NCBI GenBank assembly: GCA_004293675.1 | Contig: READ01000014.1 | Span: 62,001-126,000, forward strand | Reading direction: 5' to 3' | DNA length: 64,000 nucleotides | Source: Betaproteobacteria bacterium | GTDB lineage: Bacteria; Pseudomonadota; Gammaproteobacteria; Burkholderiales; Casimicrobiaceae | Shown here: positions 34,293 to 43,515 of the stretch, in pieces | How the letters are laid out: the number at the start of each line of letters is the position of its first letter | Numbering within the stretch: position 1 is the first letter of the stretch | Position numbers and translations under genes: made by a program | Notes under the pieces: generated by a model | Database searches by the model: none | What the model saw: only the letters and a program-made list of their open reading frames with translations | What the model was told of the DNA's origin: nothing

Positions 34293-35180
34293 TCAATACC
34301 AGTGCGGCCAAGCCCGTAAACGCACGCTGTAATCAAGCGCGATGCCCACGAATACGCACAGCCCCAACAAATTGTTGCCACGGAACGCAGCGAAGCACTT
34401 GTCCCGTTCACGCGTTCTAATTGACCCGATGTGGTGTACCGCAAGCACACCAGCGAGCACCAAGCCGCTCATATAAAAATAGCTCATCCCTTTGAGCATG
34501 CCGATAGCGACCATAGCGATTAGAAACAGTGCGTAGCACGCAGCGATTGCCTTAACGTCGTGCTTGCCAAAAAACAGCGCAGAGGTTTTCAGTCCGATGC
34601 GTTCATCGTCGTCGCGATCAACCATCGCGTATTCGGTGTCGTACGCCATTACCCAAAAAAAGTTCGCGATCACAATGTAGAGCGCGAGCCAAGGTACAGT
34701 GCCCGTCGTCGCCGCAAACACCATCGGCACACCCATGCTGAACGCAACGCCTAGGACGGCCTGCGGCACGGCGAAAAATCGTTTGGTGAACGGATAGATC
34801 ACCGCAATCGCGAGCGCCGGTAAAGCCCACAATCGAGCCGACCAATTGAGTGGGATCAATAGCGCCGCCGCCGCAAGTGCGCAAAAGGCCGCGACCCACA
34901 GCGCTTCATTGGGTGAAATCTCACCCGAGGCCAGCGGTCGCTTTTCAGTGCGCTTTACCGCGCCGTCGAAATCGCGATCCGCCCAGTCATTGATCGCACA
35001 ACCCGCGGATCGCATCAAAATCGTGCCCAAAATAAAAATCCACACGAACCGAATATCGGGCGCGCCGTTGGTAGCAAACCATAGCGCCCAAAGGGTAGGC
35101 CACATTAGGAGCATGAAACCGACGGGCTTATCTAATCGAATCAATCGTTCGTAGGTGTTGAGCCGTTGTAAAAGTGTCAT
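34293..35180 (-). CDS. ubiA: 4-hydroxybenzoate octaprenyltransferase
   Basis: UbiA attaches the polyprenyl chain to 4-hydroxybenzoate in ubiquinone synthesis, in the inner membrane. The two Asp-rich motifs are NDWADRDFD and DTEYAMVDRDDD, and several hydrophobic segments follow. The product has 295 residues from the ATG at 35180. A GTG at 35189 that overlaps the upstream stop would add three residues. The first residues (MTLLQRLNTYERLIRLDKPV) match the family. The next gene upstream, an epimerase, is on the same strand and just touches it. Confidence 0.95.
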   Translation of the reverse strand: MTLLQRLNTYERLIRLDKPVGFMLLMWPTLWALWFATNGAPDIRFVWIFILGTILMRSAGCAINDWADRDFDGAVKRTEKRPLASGEISPNEALWVAAFCALAAAALLIPLNWSARLWALPALAIAVIYPFTKRFFAVPQAVLGVAFSMGVPMVFAATTGTVPWLALYIVIANFFWVMAYDTEYAMVDRDDDERIGLKTSALFFGKHDVKAIAACYALFLIAMVAIGMLKGMSYFYMSGLVLAGVLAVHHIGSIRTRERDKCFAAFRGNNLLGLCVFVGIALDYSVRLRAWPHWY

Positions 35181-35185
35181 GGTTT

Positions 35186-36184
35186 TCACAGAAGTTTGCG
35201 TTGGAGTGCATCGCTCGCGCGAACGGTGCCCAGCAGCGTGCTGGGCGTCGGGTAGCGCAACTTGATCCTTAGATCACGTTTCATTCGCGCATTGTCAATA
35301 CGCCGTGATTCGCTCATGAATGAATAGAGCATCGGCGAGACCTCGCGTTGTAGCAGCAAACGCGGCAGTCGCGGCGGCTTTGGTAGTCCGGTGGCTTCAG
35401 CGACTTGATCGAAGTACTCGCCCATTTTGAGCTCGGCATCGTCGACGATGTTCATCACGCGTCGCGGTTTGGCGCGAAACAAAGCTAGCCAGGCTGCATG
35501 CGCTAAATCGTCAGCATGGATATGGTTTGTAAAAACGTCGTCTGATTCCGCTAGCGCCGGAGTGCCTGCCCGCAGCCGGGCAATGGGCAAACGCTCCAGT
35601 GAATAGATGCCAGGCGCGCGCAAAATGCTGACACGCTGCGATTTACTGGCGCGTAACAAGCGCTCTGCGATGACGCGTCGTTTTGAGCGAGCGCTGGTGG
35701 CGATAAGCGCGCTCGTTTCGTTGACTCGTTCACCCGCGCGGTCACCGTAGACACCGGTCGTGCTGATGTAGACGCAGCGCGGTTTGTTTGCCGCTGGGCG
35801 CTTACGTTGTCGCTGTTTCGCTGCCAATCGTGCTGTTGCTGCGCTGGTTGGTCGCATTGAACGCGCCGCAATCCATCGTCGTATCCGCGGGTCGTCTGCG
35901 CCTTCGTTGGGCGGTGGCGCGAGATAGACCACCCGCTGGCAAGCTCTGGCGATATTGGCCGCGCGTTGCAGAGAGCGGCGGATGTCCAAGTCGCCTGGGA
36001 TCGGTAAAATCCCGCATTGGCGCAGCGCGCTTGATGACTCCTGACTGCGTGACAAGCCGATCCAGCGTTGGGCTAGATTGGCATGTTGCGCCACCATACG
36101 GCGAGCAACATCGCCTGCGCCCACGAGCACGATGTTGCGTCGGCGTTTTTTTATTGATCCCGTCTTTGAGAGCACTGGTCGCAT
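35186..36184 (-). CDS. NAD-dependent epimerase-like (SDR) protein
   Basis: The 332-residue product has an N-terminal nucleotide-binding loop, IVLVGAGDVARRM, and the middle ISTTGVYGDRAGERVNE, resembling YeeZ-like nucleotide-sugar epimerase homologues. RRRN before it is basic. I chose the ATG at 36184; the frame continues six residues to 36202. Its start lies only four bases from the start of the divergent ferredoxin-reductase gene. It overlaps ubiA at the far end. The substrate is unknown. Confidence 0.75.
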   Translation of the reverse strand: MRPVLSKTGSIKKRRRNIVLVGAGDVARRMVAQHANLAQRWIGLSRSQESSSALRQCGILPIPGDLDIRRSLQRAANIARACQRVVYLAPPPNEGADDPRIRRWIAARSMRPTSAATARLAAKQRQRKRPAANKPRCVYISTTGVYGDRAGERVNETSALIATSARSKRRVIAERLLRASKSQRVSILRAPGIYSLERLPIARLRAGTPALAESDDVFTNHIHADDLAHAAWLALFRAKPRRVMNIVDDAELKMGEYFDQVAEATGLPKPPRLPRLLLQREVSPMLYSFMSESRRIDNARMKRDLRIKLRYPTPSTLLGTVRASDALQRKLL

Positions 36185-36188
36185 TACG

Positions 36189-37226
36189 ATGTCACAAATC
36201 ACGTTAGAGCCGGGGCATCACCGCTTTGCATGCGACGCCGAAGAGTCTATTTTGACAGCAGCGCTGCGCGCGGGTTTGCTTATTCCTTACGGTTGCAAAA
36301 GCGGCGCCTGCGGATCGTGCAAGGCCCGCATTCTGAGTGGCGCAGTGCGCCACGGCCCGTATCAGCCGACAACCCTCTCTGCAGCGGAGCTCGCCGAGGG
36401 CAAAGCGCTTCTCTGTGTGGCGCATCCCGAGGGCGAGGTTACCGTCGAAGCGCGAGATGTGCGAAAGGCAGGCGATCTCGTCGTAAAGACGATGCCCTGT
36501 CGAATTGAATCGCTCGAGCGCGCCACCGACGACGTAATGATCGTGCGATTCAAATTACCCGCTAACGAAACGCTTAACTATCGCGCAGGACAGTACATCG
36601 ATTTTCTACTCAAAGACGGCAAGCGACGAAGCTTCTCGATAGCCAATCCGCCCCACGATGCCGCACTCATCGAACTGCACATTCGACACACGCCAGGTGG
36701 TTTTTTTACGGATCGCCTGTTTGGGGTGTCAACGAGTCCGATCAAGCCGCGCGACATTCTTCGATTCGAAGGCGCGCACGGTTCATTTTTCTTGCGTGAA
36801 GAGTCCACCAAACCTATCGTTTTAGTAGCGAGCGGTACTGGATTCGCACCGATCAAAGCGCTGGTTGAACACGCGCTTCACATCGGCAGTCAACGCCCGA
36901 TGACGCTTTATTGGGGCGGTCGCCGTCCCAAGGATTTGTACCTCAACGATTTGGCAGAAACGTGGGAGCGCGCGCATCCATCGCTGGTTCGCTACGTCCC
37001 CGTGGTGAGCGAGGCCACTGACGTTGACGCCTGGGGCGGTCGAACCGGTTTCGTTCACCGCGCTGTGATGGCGGATTTCCCCGACCTTTCAGGGCATCAG
37101 GTCTACGCGTGCGGTGCACCCATCGTCGTAGATTCGGCGCGCGCCGATTTCGTGTCAAGCTGCGGTTTGCCCGAGCAGGAATTTTTTGCCGATAGTTTCA
37201 CGCTGGCTGCGGCAACCAGTTCGTAG
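36189..37226 (+). CDS. 2Fe-2S ferredoxin-linked NAD(P)H reductase (CDP-6-deoxy-glucoseen-reductase-like)
   Basis: The 345-residue protein joins a 2Fe-2S domain (Cys36, Cys41, Cys44 and Cys76) to a flavin and NAD reductase module (FAD region RSFSIANPP, NAD region VLVASGTGFAPIKALVEHAL). Such fusions are annotated as CDP-6-deoxy-delta-3,4-glucoseen reductases, but in betaproteobacteria they often sit near ubiquinone or general metabolism genes, so the sugar role is unproven. The ATG at 36189 is four bases from the divergent epimerase start, so promoters must overlap coding DNA on one side. Confidence 0.88.
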   Translation: MSQITLEPGHHRFACDAEESILTAALRAGLLIPYGCKSGACGSCKARILSGAVRHGPYQPTTLSAAELAEGKALLCVAHPEGEVTVEARDVRKAGDLVVKTMPCRIESLERATDDVMIVRFKLPANETLNYRAGQYIDFLLKDGKRRSFSIANPPHDAALIELHIRHTPGGFFTDRLFGVSTSPIKPRDILRFEGAHGSFFLREESTKPIVLVASGTGFAPIKALVEHALHIGSQRPMTLYWGGRRPKDLYLNDLAETWERAHPSLVRYVPVVSEATDVDAWGGRTGFVHRAVMADFPDLSGHQVYACGAPIVVDSARADFVSSCGLPEQEFFADSFTLAAATSS

Positions 37227-37271
37227 GTATTGATCGCAGTCGTTCGCGAACTTGAGTGAAAGAAAAAAACG

Positions 37272-37901
37272 ATGGAAATGTCAACTTGGCTAGCCTTTTT
37301 TGCTGCGTCTTGGGCGATTTCGATTTCGCCTGGCCCTGGCGCGGTGTTCGCGATGAGCAGCGGGCTCAACTATGGATTTCAGCGTGGCTACGTGGGCGCC
37401 ATTGGCATGATTCTGGGGATGTGGACGGCGCTCGTTGTAGTGGCTTTGGGTTTGGGCGCGTTGCTGCTTGCCTCGGCGCACGCATTTACGGTGCTCAAGT
37501 GGGCTGGTGTGGCGTATTTGATTTATTTGGGCGTCAAGCAGTGGCGCGCGCCGGCTGTACCGCTGGCCGCCAAGGACGAAGCGCTGGGTAGTTTTTCTGC
37601 AAGAGCACTGATTTTTAACGGCTGGGCGGTCAACGCGACCAATCCTAAGGGCTACATTTTTATGATGGCCGTGATGCCGCAGTTTATTGATGCCAGCGCA
37701 CCCCTGTTGCCGCAATACGCCATCATCGCGCTCACCCTCGCATTTACCGATGTCGTCGTGATGGCGGGTTACACCGGCTTTGCATCTCGCGTGCTCGCAT
37801 TTTTCAAGACGGAGGCGCAGATGCGCTTTCTCAATCGTTTGTTCGGTGGACTCTTTGTTGCTGCGGCGGCTGCGCTGGCTACGTTTAAGCGCAGCGCTTA
37901 G
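37272..37901 (+). CDS. LysE-family amino-acid exporter
   Basis: The 209-residue inner-membrane protein has about six hydrophobic segments. It begins MEMSTWLAFFAASWAISISP and continues GPGAVFAMSSGLNYGFQRGY, the LysE/RhtB signature, and later has ATNPKGYIFMMAVMPQFID. It exports amino acids or related metabolites. It lies 45 bases after the reductase gene and may share a transcript. The actual substrate cannot be deduced. Confidence 0.93.
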   Translation: MEMSTWLAFFAASWAISISPGPGAVFAMSSGLNYGFQRGYVGAIGMILGMWTALVVVALGLGALLLASAHAFTVLKWAGVAYLIYLGVKQWRAPAVPLAAKDEALGSFSARALIFNGWAVNATNPKGYIFMMAVMPQFIDASAPLLPQYAIIALTLAFTDVVVMAGYTGFASRVLAFFKTEAQMRFLNRLFGGLFVAAAAALATFKRSA

Positions 37902-37914
37902 GCGCAACGGAGGA

Positions 37915-38658
37915 TCAACGCAAGCGAATATCCGCGTAACACGCTTTGGTTGCGCCGCCGAGCGAATCGGTATCGGTCATCAAACCAATGCTTTCAATAT
38001 CGCCCGGTTCTTCGTTGGGAAAGGCTTTTCGAAAATCTGCTTTGATGTCGCGTTCAATCGATTGCCATTGGGTGAGTCCAGCTTCACCTGAGCGCACGAC
38101 GATTTTTTTGATGCGTGCGATGTTGGCGTTTGGAATGACCGTTTCAACGGGCGCTTTTGCTTCCCAAATGTATTGAATTGCCGCGTAGGGCAAATCCCAG
38201 CCGCCCAGTGCTTTGGCGAGCGACATCGTGGAGCGATCCGCAGCATCGAGTTTGCTGCGGTCACCTTTAAATGCCACGACCACTCGCACCGGAGCGTCAT
38301 CAAGTCCAGCAGTACCGTTGTTCGCGCCCGACACTAACGCAGGTACGTGCCATCGCCAACTGAGCCTTGAGGCCTTCGCAAACGGCTCGGCTACGTTAGC
38401 AACATGAAGCGACCAAGAGCCGTTCGCCTCGGCCAAAATACAGGGCACATCGCTGATCACCGCTTTGCTGTAGACCGTGGGCGTTTTGAATCGAATATTG
38501 ACCGGGTACCAGTCGGGGGAGGCTGGATCGTTGGATGGCGTAAACGCATCTGACGAAGTTGCTGTCGTTGCAACGCCTGGCCTGGGCGGTTGCGATGCAC
38601 AGCCGATCAAGCCGCAACACATGATCAGCGCGGCAAGGACAACACGTGGATTCTGCAT
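37915..38658 (-). CDS. DUF3047 lipoprotein
   Basis: The product of 247 residues has a lipoprotein signal with Cys20 in LIGCASQPP. The domain carries LSWRWHVPALVSGANN, IQYIWEAKAPVETVIPNAN and WQSIERDIKADFRKAF, and the terminal IGLMTDTDSLGGATKACYAD. These match the DUF3047 family, whose function is unknown. I used the ATG at 38658; an upstream frame to 38691 lacks signal character. It is convergent with the LysE gene. Confidence 0.8.
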   Translation of the reverse strand: MQNPRVVLAALIMCCGLIGCASQPPRPGVATTATSSDAFTPSNDPASPDWYPVNIRFKTPTVYSKAVISDVPCILAEANGSWSLHVANVAEPFAKASRLSWRWHVPALVSGANNGTAGLDDAPVRVVVAFKGDRSKLDAADRSTMSLAKALGGWDLPYAAIQYIWEAKAPVETVIPNANIARIKKIVVRSGEAGLTQWQSIERDIKADFRKAFPNEEPGDIESIGLMTDTDSLGGATKACYADIRLR

Positions 38659-38699
38659 GAAGGATTGGCTTGGCAACTCGTTAGCTGGCAAGCGTAGCG

Positions 38700-39548
38700 C
38701 TATTGGCTGACAGCGTACTCAGTAAGTACCCTCACCAGCGCCTTCGAAACCGCTGGCGTGCCGGCAATCACTTGGTTCGTACGTAAAAATTCGCCGCCGC
38801 CGCTGAAATCGCAAACCACACCACCGGCTTCGGTCACCAGCAAGCTGCCAGCGGCAGCGTCCCAGCTCGACAAACTCATCACAAAAAATCCGTCCATACG
38901 ACCTGCCGCAACTTGTGCCAAGTCGAGCGCGGCAGCGCCCGTGCGTCGAATGCTTCCAGCGCCCCTGGCCACTGCTGTCCACGCGGGCAGCACCCGATCA
39001 AATGACGTTGCCGAGGCGCTGGGTAGCACTGATCCAATTAGTGCGCGTTCAAGCGAATTGCAATCGGACACGCTGAGCCGTTGCGGTGTCGCTGCGCCGC
39101 GATGTAACCAAGCCCCACCATTGCGCACTGCAACAAAAAGTTCGTCCTGTAGCGGCGCGCCGATTACACCGGCGTGAATGCTGCCGTTGATTTCGATGGC
39201 GATGGAGCACGCCACATAGGGAAAGCCGTGGATGAAGTTGTAGGTGCCATCAAGCGGATCAACAATCCATCGAACGCCCGAAGCAGTGCGGCCGCCCAGC
39301 ACGCGTTCGCCGCCTTCTTCGCCGAGCAAGGTGTCGCCGGGAAACAATTGTGCGATTCGCGTTGCGATGTGAGATTCAATAGCGGCATCGGTATCGGTGG
39401 CGAAATCGTTAGCCGATTTTTCGTTCAAGACGTGATCGCGTCGCGCCATTGCGGATCGGATCATCTCGTTGGACTCACCAGCAAGTGCTTGCGCCAAGGA
39501 GATTCGTGGTTTGACGAGGTTGGATACGGCTTGCGTGATGGTGCTCAT
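38700..39548 (-). CDS. Inositol-monophosphatase-family phosphatase
   Basis: The 282-residue product has the metal sites GEEGGE (about residue 90), VDPLDGTYNFIHG (about residue 113) and SSWDAAAG near the C-terminus. These are the three IMPase-superfamily motifs. Members hydrolyse sugar or inositol phosphates, or 3'-phosphoadenosine phosphate. The ATG at 39548 is used; the frame extends a further 19 residues. It is divergent from the PHA-system gene with only 37 bases between the start codons. Confidence 0.92.
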   Translation of the reverse strand: MSTITQAVSNLVKPRISLAQALAGESNEMIRSAMARRDHVLNEKSANDFATDTDAAIESHIATRIAQLFPGDTLLGEEGGERVLGGRTASGVRWIVDPLDGTYNFIHGFPYVACSIAIEINGSIHAGVIGAPLQDELFVAVRNGGAWLHRGAATPQRLSVSDCNSLERALIGSVLPSASATSFDRVLPAWTAVARGAGSIRRTGAAALDLAQVAAGRMDGFFVMSLSSWDAAAGSLLVTEAGGVVCDFSGGGEFLRTNQVIAGTPAVSKALVRVLTEYAVSQ

Positions 39549-39585
39549 ATCGAGACAATAGCGCAAACTAATCGAAGGAGGCATC

Positions 39586-39921
39586 GTGTCAGACATCTCA
39601 ATCAAACGGACTCACCACACCACCGTGGCCGAGGCAAAGAAGGTCGCCGACAAGGTCGCCGCCAAACTCGCCAAAGACTACGAGTTGAAATCAAGCTGGG
39701 CGGGCGATGTCCTCAATTTCACACGCAGCGGCGTCAACGGTTCGTTAGCTGTCGGTGCTAAGGACTTCAAAATCGACGTGAAACTCGGCTTTCTAATGGC
39801 CGCGTTTAAAGGGCCGATTCAGGGCGCGATTGAGCAAAATTTAGACAAGATGCTGACGCCTGCATCGACGGAGAAAGCGGCGAAGCCAGCGGCTAAGGCT
39901 GCGACCAAAACGAAGAAGTAG
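39586..39921 (+). CDS. Polyhydroxyalkanoic acid system family protein
   Basis: The product of 111 residues resembles the small PHA-granule-region protein family, which is often found near PHA synthesis genes. It has MSDISIKRTHHTTVAEAKKV, then EKAAKPAAKAATKTKK, a lysine/alanine-rich tail. The start is GTG with a near-perfect AAGGAGG site upstream, so the start is secure. Its last 16 codons are included in a tandem duplication that follows. The role in PHA granule control is family knowledge, not shown here. Confidence 0.85.
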   Translation: MSDISIKRTHHTTVAEAKKVADKVAAKLAKDYELKSSWAGDVLNFTRSGVNGSLAVGAKDFKIDVKLGFLMAAFKGPIQGAIEQNLDKMLTPASTEKAAKPAAKAATKTKK

Positions 39922-40345
39922 TTTGGAACCCCTCGCCCGCAGGCGGGAGAGGGGCAGGGGTGAGGGTGCTTAGCGATAGAGTGAATTTGATTCGCGCAAT
40001 GTTGGTTGTTGGGTTTGCTTGAATGAAGTGGGTTGTGAGCGCCACCACACCCTCACCCTAACCCTCTCCCGCCTGCGGGAGAGGGGATGAGTAGCGCCGC
40101 CTCAGTGATCTGCAGCGAAAGCGGCGAAACCTGTTGCTAAGGCTGCGACCAAAACGAAGAAGTAGTTTGGAACCCCTCGCCCGCAGGCGGGAGAGGGGCA
40201 GGGGTGAGGGTGCTTAGCGATAGAGTGAATTCGATTCGTGCAATGTTGGTTGTTGGGTTTGCTCGAATGAAGTGGGTTGTGAGCGCCGCCACACCCTCAC
40301 CCTCTCCCCCCTGCGGGAGAGGGAATAAGTTGTGCCGCCTCAGTG
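39873..40345. repeat. Tandem duplication with GC-rich palindromic arms after the PHA gene
   Basis: Unit 1 (39873-40116) and unit 2 (40117-40345) share long near-identical stretches, with a repeat distance of 244 bases and a 6-base deletion in unit 2. Each has palindromic arms such as CTCGCCCGCAGGCGGGAG and CTCTCCCGCCTGCGGGAG. Unit 1 starts inside the last codons of the PHA gene and unit 2 repeats them (GCTAAGGCTGCGACC). Unit 2 runs into the stop codon of the GltB-like gene. The arms resemble the thyA insert. Confidence 0.9.
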
Positions 40346-41938
40346 CACCAAAGCAAAGGAATCTGCGCTCGAGCGCTCCCAGTAGTAAGCAAATACTCGG
40401 TGGCTCGAAGATTCGGATAGCAACTCGCCGGGCTTGACGAATTTGTAGAGGGTCGCGAGGGACGTGACCTCCGTGGTGCTGATGCGGCGGATGATGTGCT
40501 CGGGCTTCAATTGATTCGGATGACTCAAACCCGCAGCGGCGACGAGCTCGCCCAGTGCGTGCATCGTGCTTTTGTGAAACGCTGTAACGCGAGTTGCTTT
40601 GTCGGGCACGACCAACGCGCGTTGGCGCATGGTGTCTTGGGTGGTCACACCGGTAGGGCAATTTCCGGTGTGGCACGTTTGCGCTTGGATGCAGCCCACG
40701 GCAAACATGAAACCGCGCGCCGAGTTGCACCAATCCGCGCCCATGGCCATGGTGCGCGCTATGTCAAAAGCTGACACCAATTTGCCGCTCGCACCGACCT
40801 TTACTCGGTCTCTCATGCCGATGCCAACGAGTGTGTTGTGTACTAACAGCAGCGCTTCCCGAAGCGGCACACCCACATGATCGGTGAACTCGACGGGAGC
40901 AGCGCCGGTGCCGCCTTCGGAGCCATCGACGACGATGAAATCAGGTGTGATGCCGGTTTTTACCATCGCTTTTGCGAGCGCGAAAAACTCCCACGGATGG
41001 CCAATGGCGAGTTTCATTCCGGCGGGTTTTCCACCGGAGAGTTCACGCATTTTGGCGATGAATTCGAGCATCTCAATAGGCGTTGAAAACACGCTGTGTT
41101 TAGCGGGCGAAACGCAATCAACGCCGATCGGAACGCCGCGTGCTTCGGCGATTTCAGCGGTAACTTTAGAACCCGGCAGCAAACCGCCGTGCCCCGGTTT
41201 CGCGCCCTGTGACAGTTTCAATTCCACCATCTTGACTTGCGGGTCGCGCGACTGTTCGGCGAAGCGCACCGGATCAAACTTTCCATCAGCCGTACGGCAG
41301 CCAAAGTAGCCGCTGCCGATCTCCCAAATCAAATCTCCGCCATGTTCACGATGGTATCGAGAAATCGAGCCCTCGCCTGTGTCGTGTGCAAATCCGCCGT
41401 CTTTGGCACCTCGATTGAGTGCGCGAACAGCGTTGGCCGAGAGCGCGCCGAAGCTCATCGCGGAGATATTAAAAACGCTCGCGCTGTAAGCGTTTTCGCC
41501 CTGACCGATGGTCAAGCGAAAGTCATTGCTTGCGATTTCTGCGGGTGCAATCGAATGATTGATCCACTCATAACCCGCCTCATAAACATCGAGCTGCGTG
41601 CCGAACGGTCTTTTGTCGGAGTCGCGCTTCGCCCGCTGATAAACGAGTGATCGATCAGCGCGCGAAAAGGGCGCGGCTTCGTGGTCACTTTCGATGAAAT
41701 ATTGCCGAATTTCGGGGCGAATGTACTCAAAGAAAAAACGAAAGTGCGACAGGATCGGGTAGTTGCGGCGAATCGCTTGCTTGGTTTGCGTGACATCAAT
41801 GATGCCGACGAGCGAGAGCGCGCCACTGATGACAATGATCGGCCACGTCACCCAATGCGCGTTGAACACCCATTCCAGCACGAGGCTCGCGACAAAGACG
41901 ATCAGGGTAGCGGCGAGGGCATAGAAACGGGATGGCAT
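40340..41938 (-). CDS. FMN-binding glutamate-synthase-family protein (GltB-like)
   Basis: The product of 532 residues has an N-terminal membrane-like segment (about 1-50), then the glutamate-synthase FMN domain. Visible features are NISAMSFGALSANAVRALNR, GSEGGTGAAPVEF, GADWCNSARGFMFAVGC and CHTGNCPTGVTTQD, the last two resembling the 3Fe-4S-type cysteine region. It is not the full glutamate synthase, which is about three times longer and carries a glutaminase domain. Such stand-alone proteins have unknown or poorly known roles. Confidence 0.88.
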   Translation of the reverse strand: MPSRFYALAATLIVFVASLVLEWVFNAHWVTWPIIVISGALSLVGIIDVTQTKQAIRRNYPILSHFRFFFEYIRPEIRQYFIESDHEAAPFSRADRSLVYQRAKRDSDKRPFGTQLDVYEAGYEWINHSIAPAEIASNDFRLTIGQGENAYSASVFNISAMSFGALSANAVRALNRGAKDGGFAHDTGEGSISRYHREHGGDLIWEIGSGYFGCRTADGKFDPVRFAEQSRDPQVKMVELKLSQGAKPGHGGLLPGSKVTAEIAEARGVPIGVDCVSPAKHSVFSTPIEMLEFIAKMRELSGGKPAGMKLAIGHPWEFFALAKAMVKTGITPDFIVVDGSEGGTGAAPVEFTDHVGVPLREALLLVHNTLVGIGMRDRVKVGASGKLVSAFDIARTMAMGADWCNSARGFMFAVGCIQAQTCHTGNCPTGVTTQDTMRQRALVVPDKATRVTAFHKSTMHALGELVAAAGLSHPNQLKPEHIIRRISTTEVTSLATLYKFVKPGELLSESSSHRVFAYYWERSSADSFALVH

Positions 41939-42004
41939 AGCGGCTTAACAGAGATGATTTAAATGCGCTGGGCGACGTGCGCCCGACAACAACCGCAGTA
42001 TCGC

Positions 42005-43147
42005 CTACAACGCCACGCCTTGAAACTCAGAGTTTGAAGGTAAACCGGGGGCGACCAACATTTCGCGTGTGCTGCAATTGATGATGACACCAAACACGCT
42101 TTCCACTTGCAATTCGGGCGGCAGCGCAGGGTCGGGCGAGCGACAAATCGCGCCGAATTTTCCGCTCTCGTCGCTGCTGCTCTCATCTCGCAGCAGCGTG
42201 GTCATATTGATCGTGGTGACCTTGTCGGGCCAGCCTTGAATGTGGGCGTTGGCGCGGGCAAGGCGTGGTTCCGTCGTGAGCATGGCCGCCAGCGGCGCTT
42301 GCTGTGTGGCCAGTCCAAGGTCACAAAAATGGTTGGTGTGCGCCACCACACCCTGGTCAGATGCGATGAGCGCGACACCACTCGGGCTGTATTCGAGCGA
42401 GGCAACGTGGCCGCCAGCATCACCCAAAATCGCATTGCTCGAGGCCGAAAACTTCAACGATTTGGCGAGCGTTGCCACCGCATTGACATCCGCACAATCG
42501 AGCGCCAGGCGCTGAAAAATGTGCACCGGGATGCCCATTTGCTCGCGGTCGTTGTTGGCGCGCAAAATGTTGAGTCCGATGCCCAGACCGTACTCATTCA
42601 CACCGATCTTTGCCAAGATACCGGCCTCGGTCAGTGTGATGTAGTCGGGCCACGCACTTCCGTCGTCGTGGGTCACGCGCAGAATCACCACGTTTTGCCG
42701 TTGATAGCCCAACCAATCCCAATTCTGCGCAACGCGAGTGTGGCCGTCGGCGCAACGTGTACTGTCGATGGCGAAGCTGGTGCATTCGCCAATGTCAAAC
42801 AGCCCCAGCGCAGCGTTTCTCTGTTTCGCATCAACGCTACCCGCAGCGTCAGCCGCCAAAAACGTGGGCGGCAAAATCTCTGTGCGGCAATTGAGCGCAA
42901 GAATTTCGTTGATGTGAAACCCGCTGCCGTCAGCGATGCCTTCGATCTCTTCGATCAAATCGCCGCAGCCCGCGATGATGTCTCGAAAGCGCCCGGCGCG
43001 GCGCTGTGCCGTCGTCCAATCAATGCCGCAGCTCGCAAATAGCGCTGCGTAGCAGCGAACCGATCTAGCGACTTGGTGCCGCGATAGCGTGCCGTGCGCG
43101 TAACCGCGTTGAAATGCGTTGCCGGTGAGATCGAGGATCGGAAACAT
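42005..43147 (-). CDS. C45-family peptidase / acyl-CoA:penicillin-acid acyltransferase-like protein
   Basis: The 380-residue product resembles the Ntn hydrolase family of isopenicillin N acyltransferases. The likely nucleophile is Cys122 in DIGECTSFAID; autoprocessing before this Cys is known in the family, and other conserved residues such as AQNWDWLGYQ follow. The start is the ATG at 43147. No beta-lactam gene is nearby, so the substrate is open. It is followed by the AT-rich element C upstream and the GltB-like gene downstream. Confidence 0.8.
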   Translation of the reverse strand: MFPILDLTGNAFQRGYAHGTLSRHQVARSVRCYAALFASCGIDWTTAQRRAGRFRDIIAGCGDLIEEIEGIADGSGFHINEILALNCRTEILPPTFLAADAAGSVDAKQRNAALGLFDIGECTSFAIDSTRCADGHTRVAQNWDWLGYQRQNVVILRVTHDDGSAWPDYITLTEAGILAKIGVNEYGLGIGLNILRANNDREQMGIPVHIFQRLALDCADVNAVATLAKSLKFSASSNAILGDAGGHVASLEYSPSGVALIASDQGVVAHTNHFCDLGLATQQAPLAAMLTTEPRLARANAHIQGWPDKVTTINMTTLLRDESSSDESGKFGAICRSPDPALPPELQVESVFGVIINCSTREMLVAPGLPSNSEFQGVAL

Positions 43148-43353
43148 GTGGCGATTTTAGGAGTGCGGGCGAGTTGCTGATGGTCTGCTCGGATCAACGG
43201 TGGAACACGCACGAGCGGTGCGCTCAGCACTTCGTCGCAAAACGTTTCGATTGGCGCAGTATGACAGTCGGCGCAAAGTTGATCGCGCTTGGCACATTCC
43301 CGCGCGCTTCATCCGATTGCGGCGCTTTCAGGCTATCGTCTGCCAGCAAGAAA

Positions 43354-43476
43354 AAGCTTATCTCTCATAAGCCATAGCAAATATGGCTTTTAATAGAATT
43401 TATATAGTTTATGAAAAGTAATAAAAAGTTGGCTAACGCCTTATTTCATATGGCATAGGACGATAAAGTTAGTTTC
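43354..43476. repeat. AT-rich paired-hairpin intergenic element, copy C
   Basis: Copy C opens with AGCTTATCTCTCATAA. The first hairpin AAGCCATA-GCAAA-TATGGCTT has a perfect 8-bp stem, the second GCCTTATTTCATATGGC is imperfect, and the element ends GATAAAGTTAG, the same end as copy B. It lies between the C45 peptidase gene and the DsbA-like gene. The rest of that intergenic gap (43148-43515) shows no gene. Confidence 0.65.
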
Positions 43477-43515
43477 AGTCGAAGCGTGAGACGCAAAAGT
43501 GCGTGACACGCAAAA

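Noticed and set aside
42107-43042. 311-codon plus-strand frame over the C45 peptidase
   Set aside because: Complement of a protein with an Ntn-hydrolase nucleophile motif; the plus-strand frame has no known domain.
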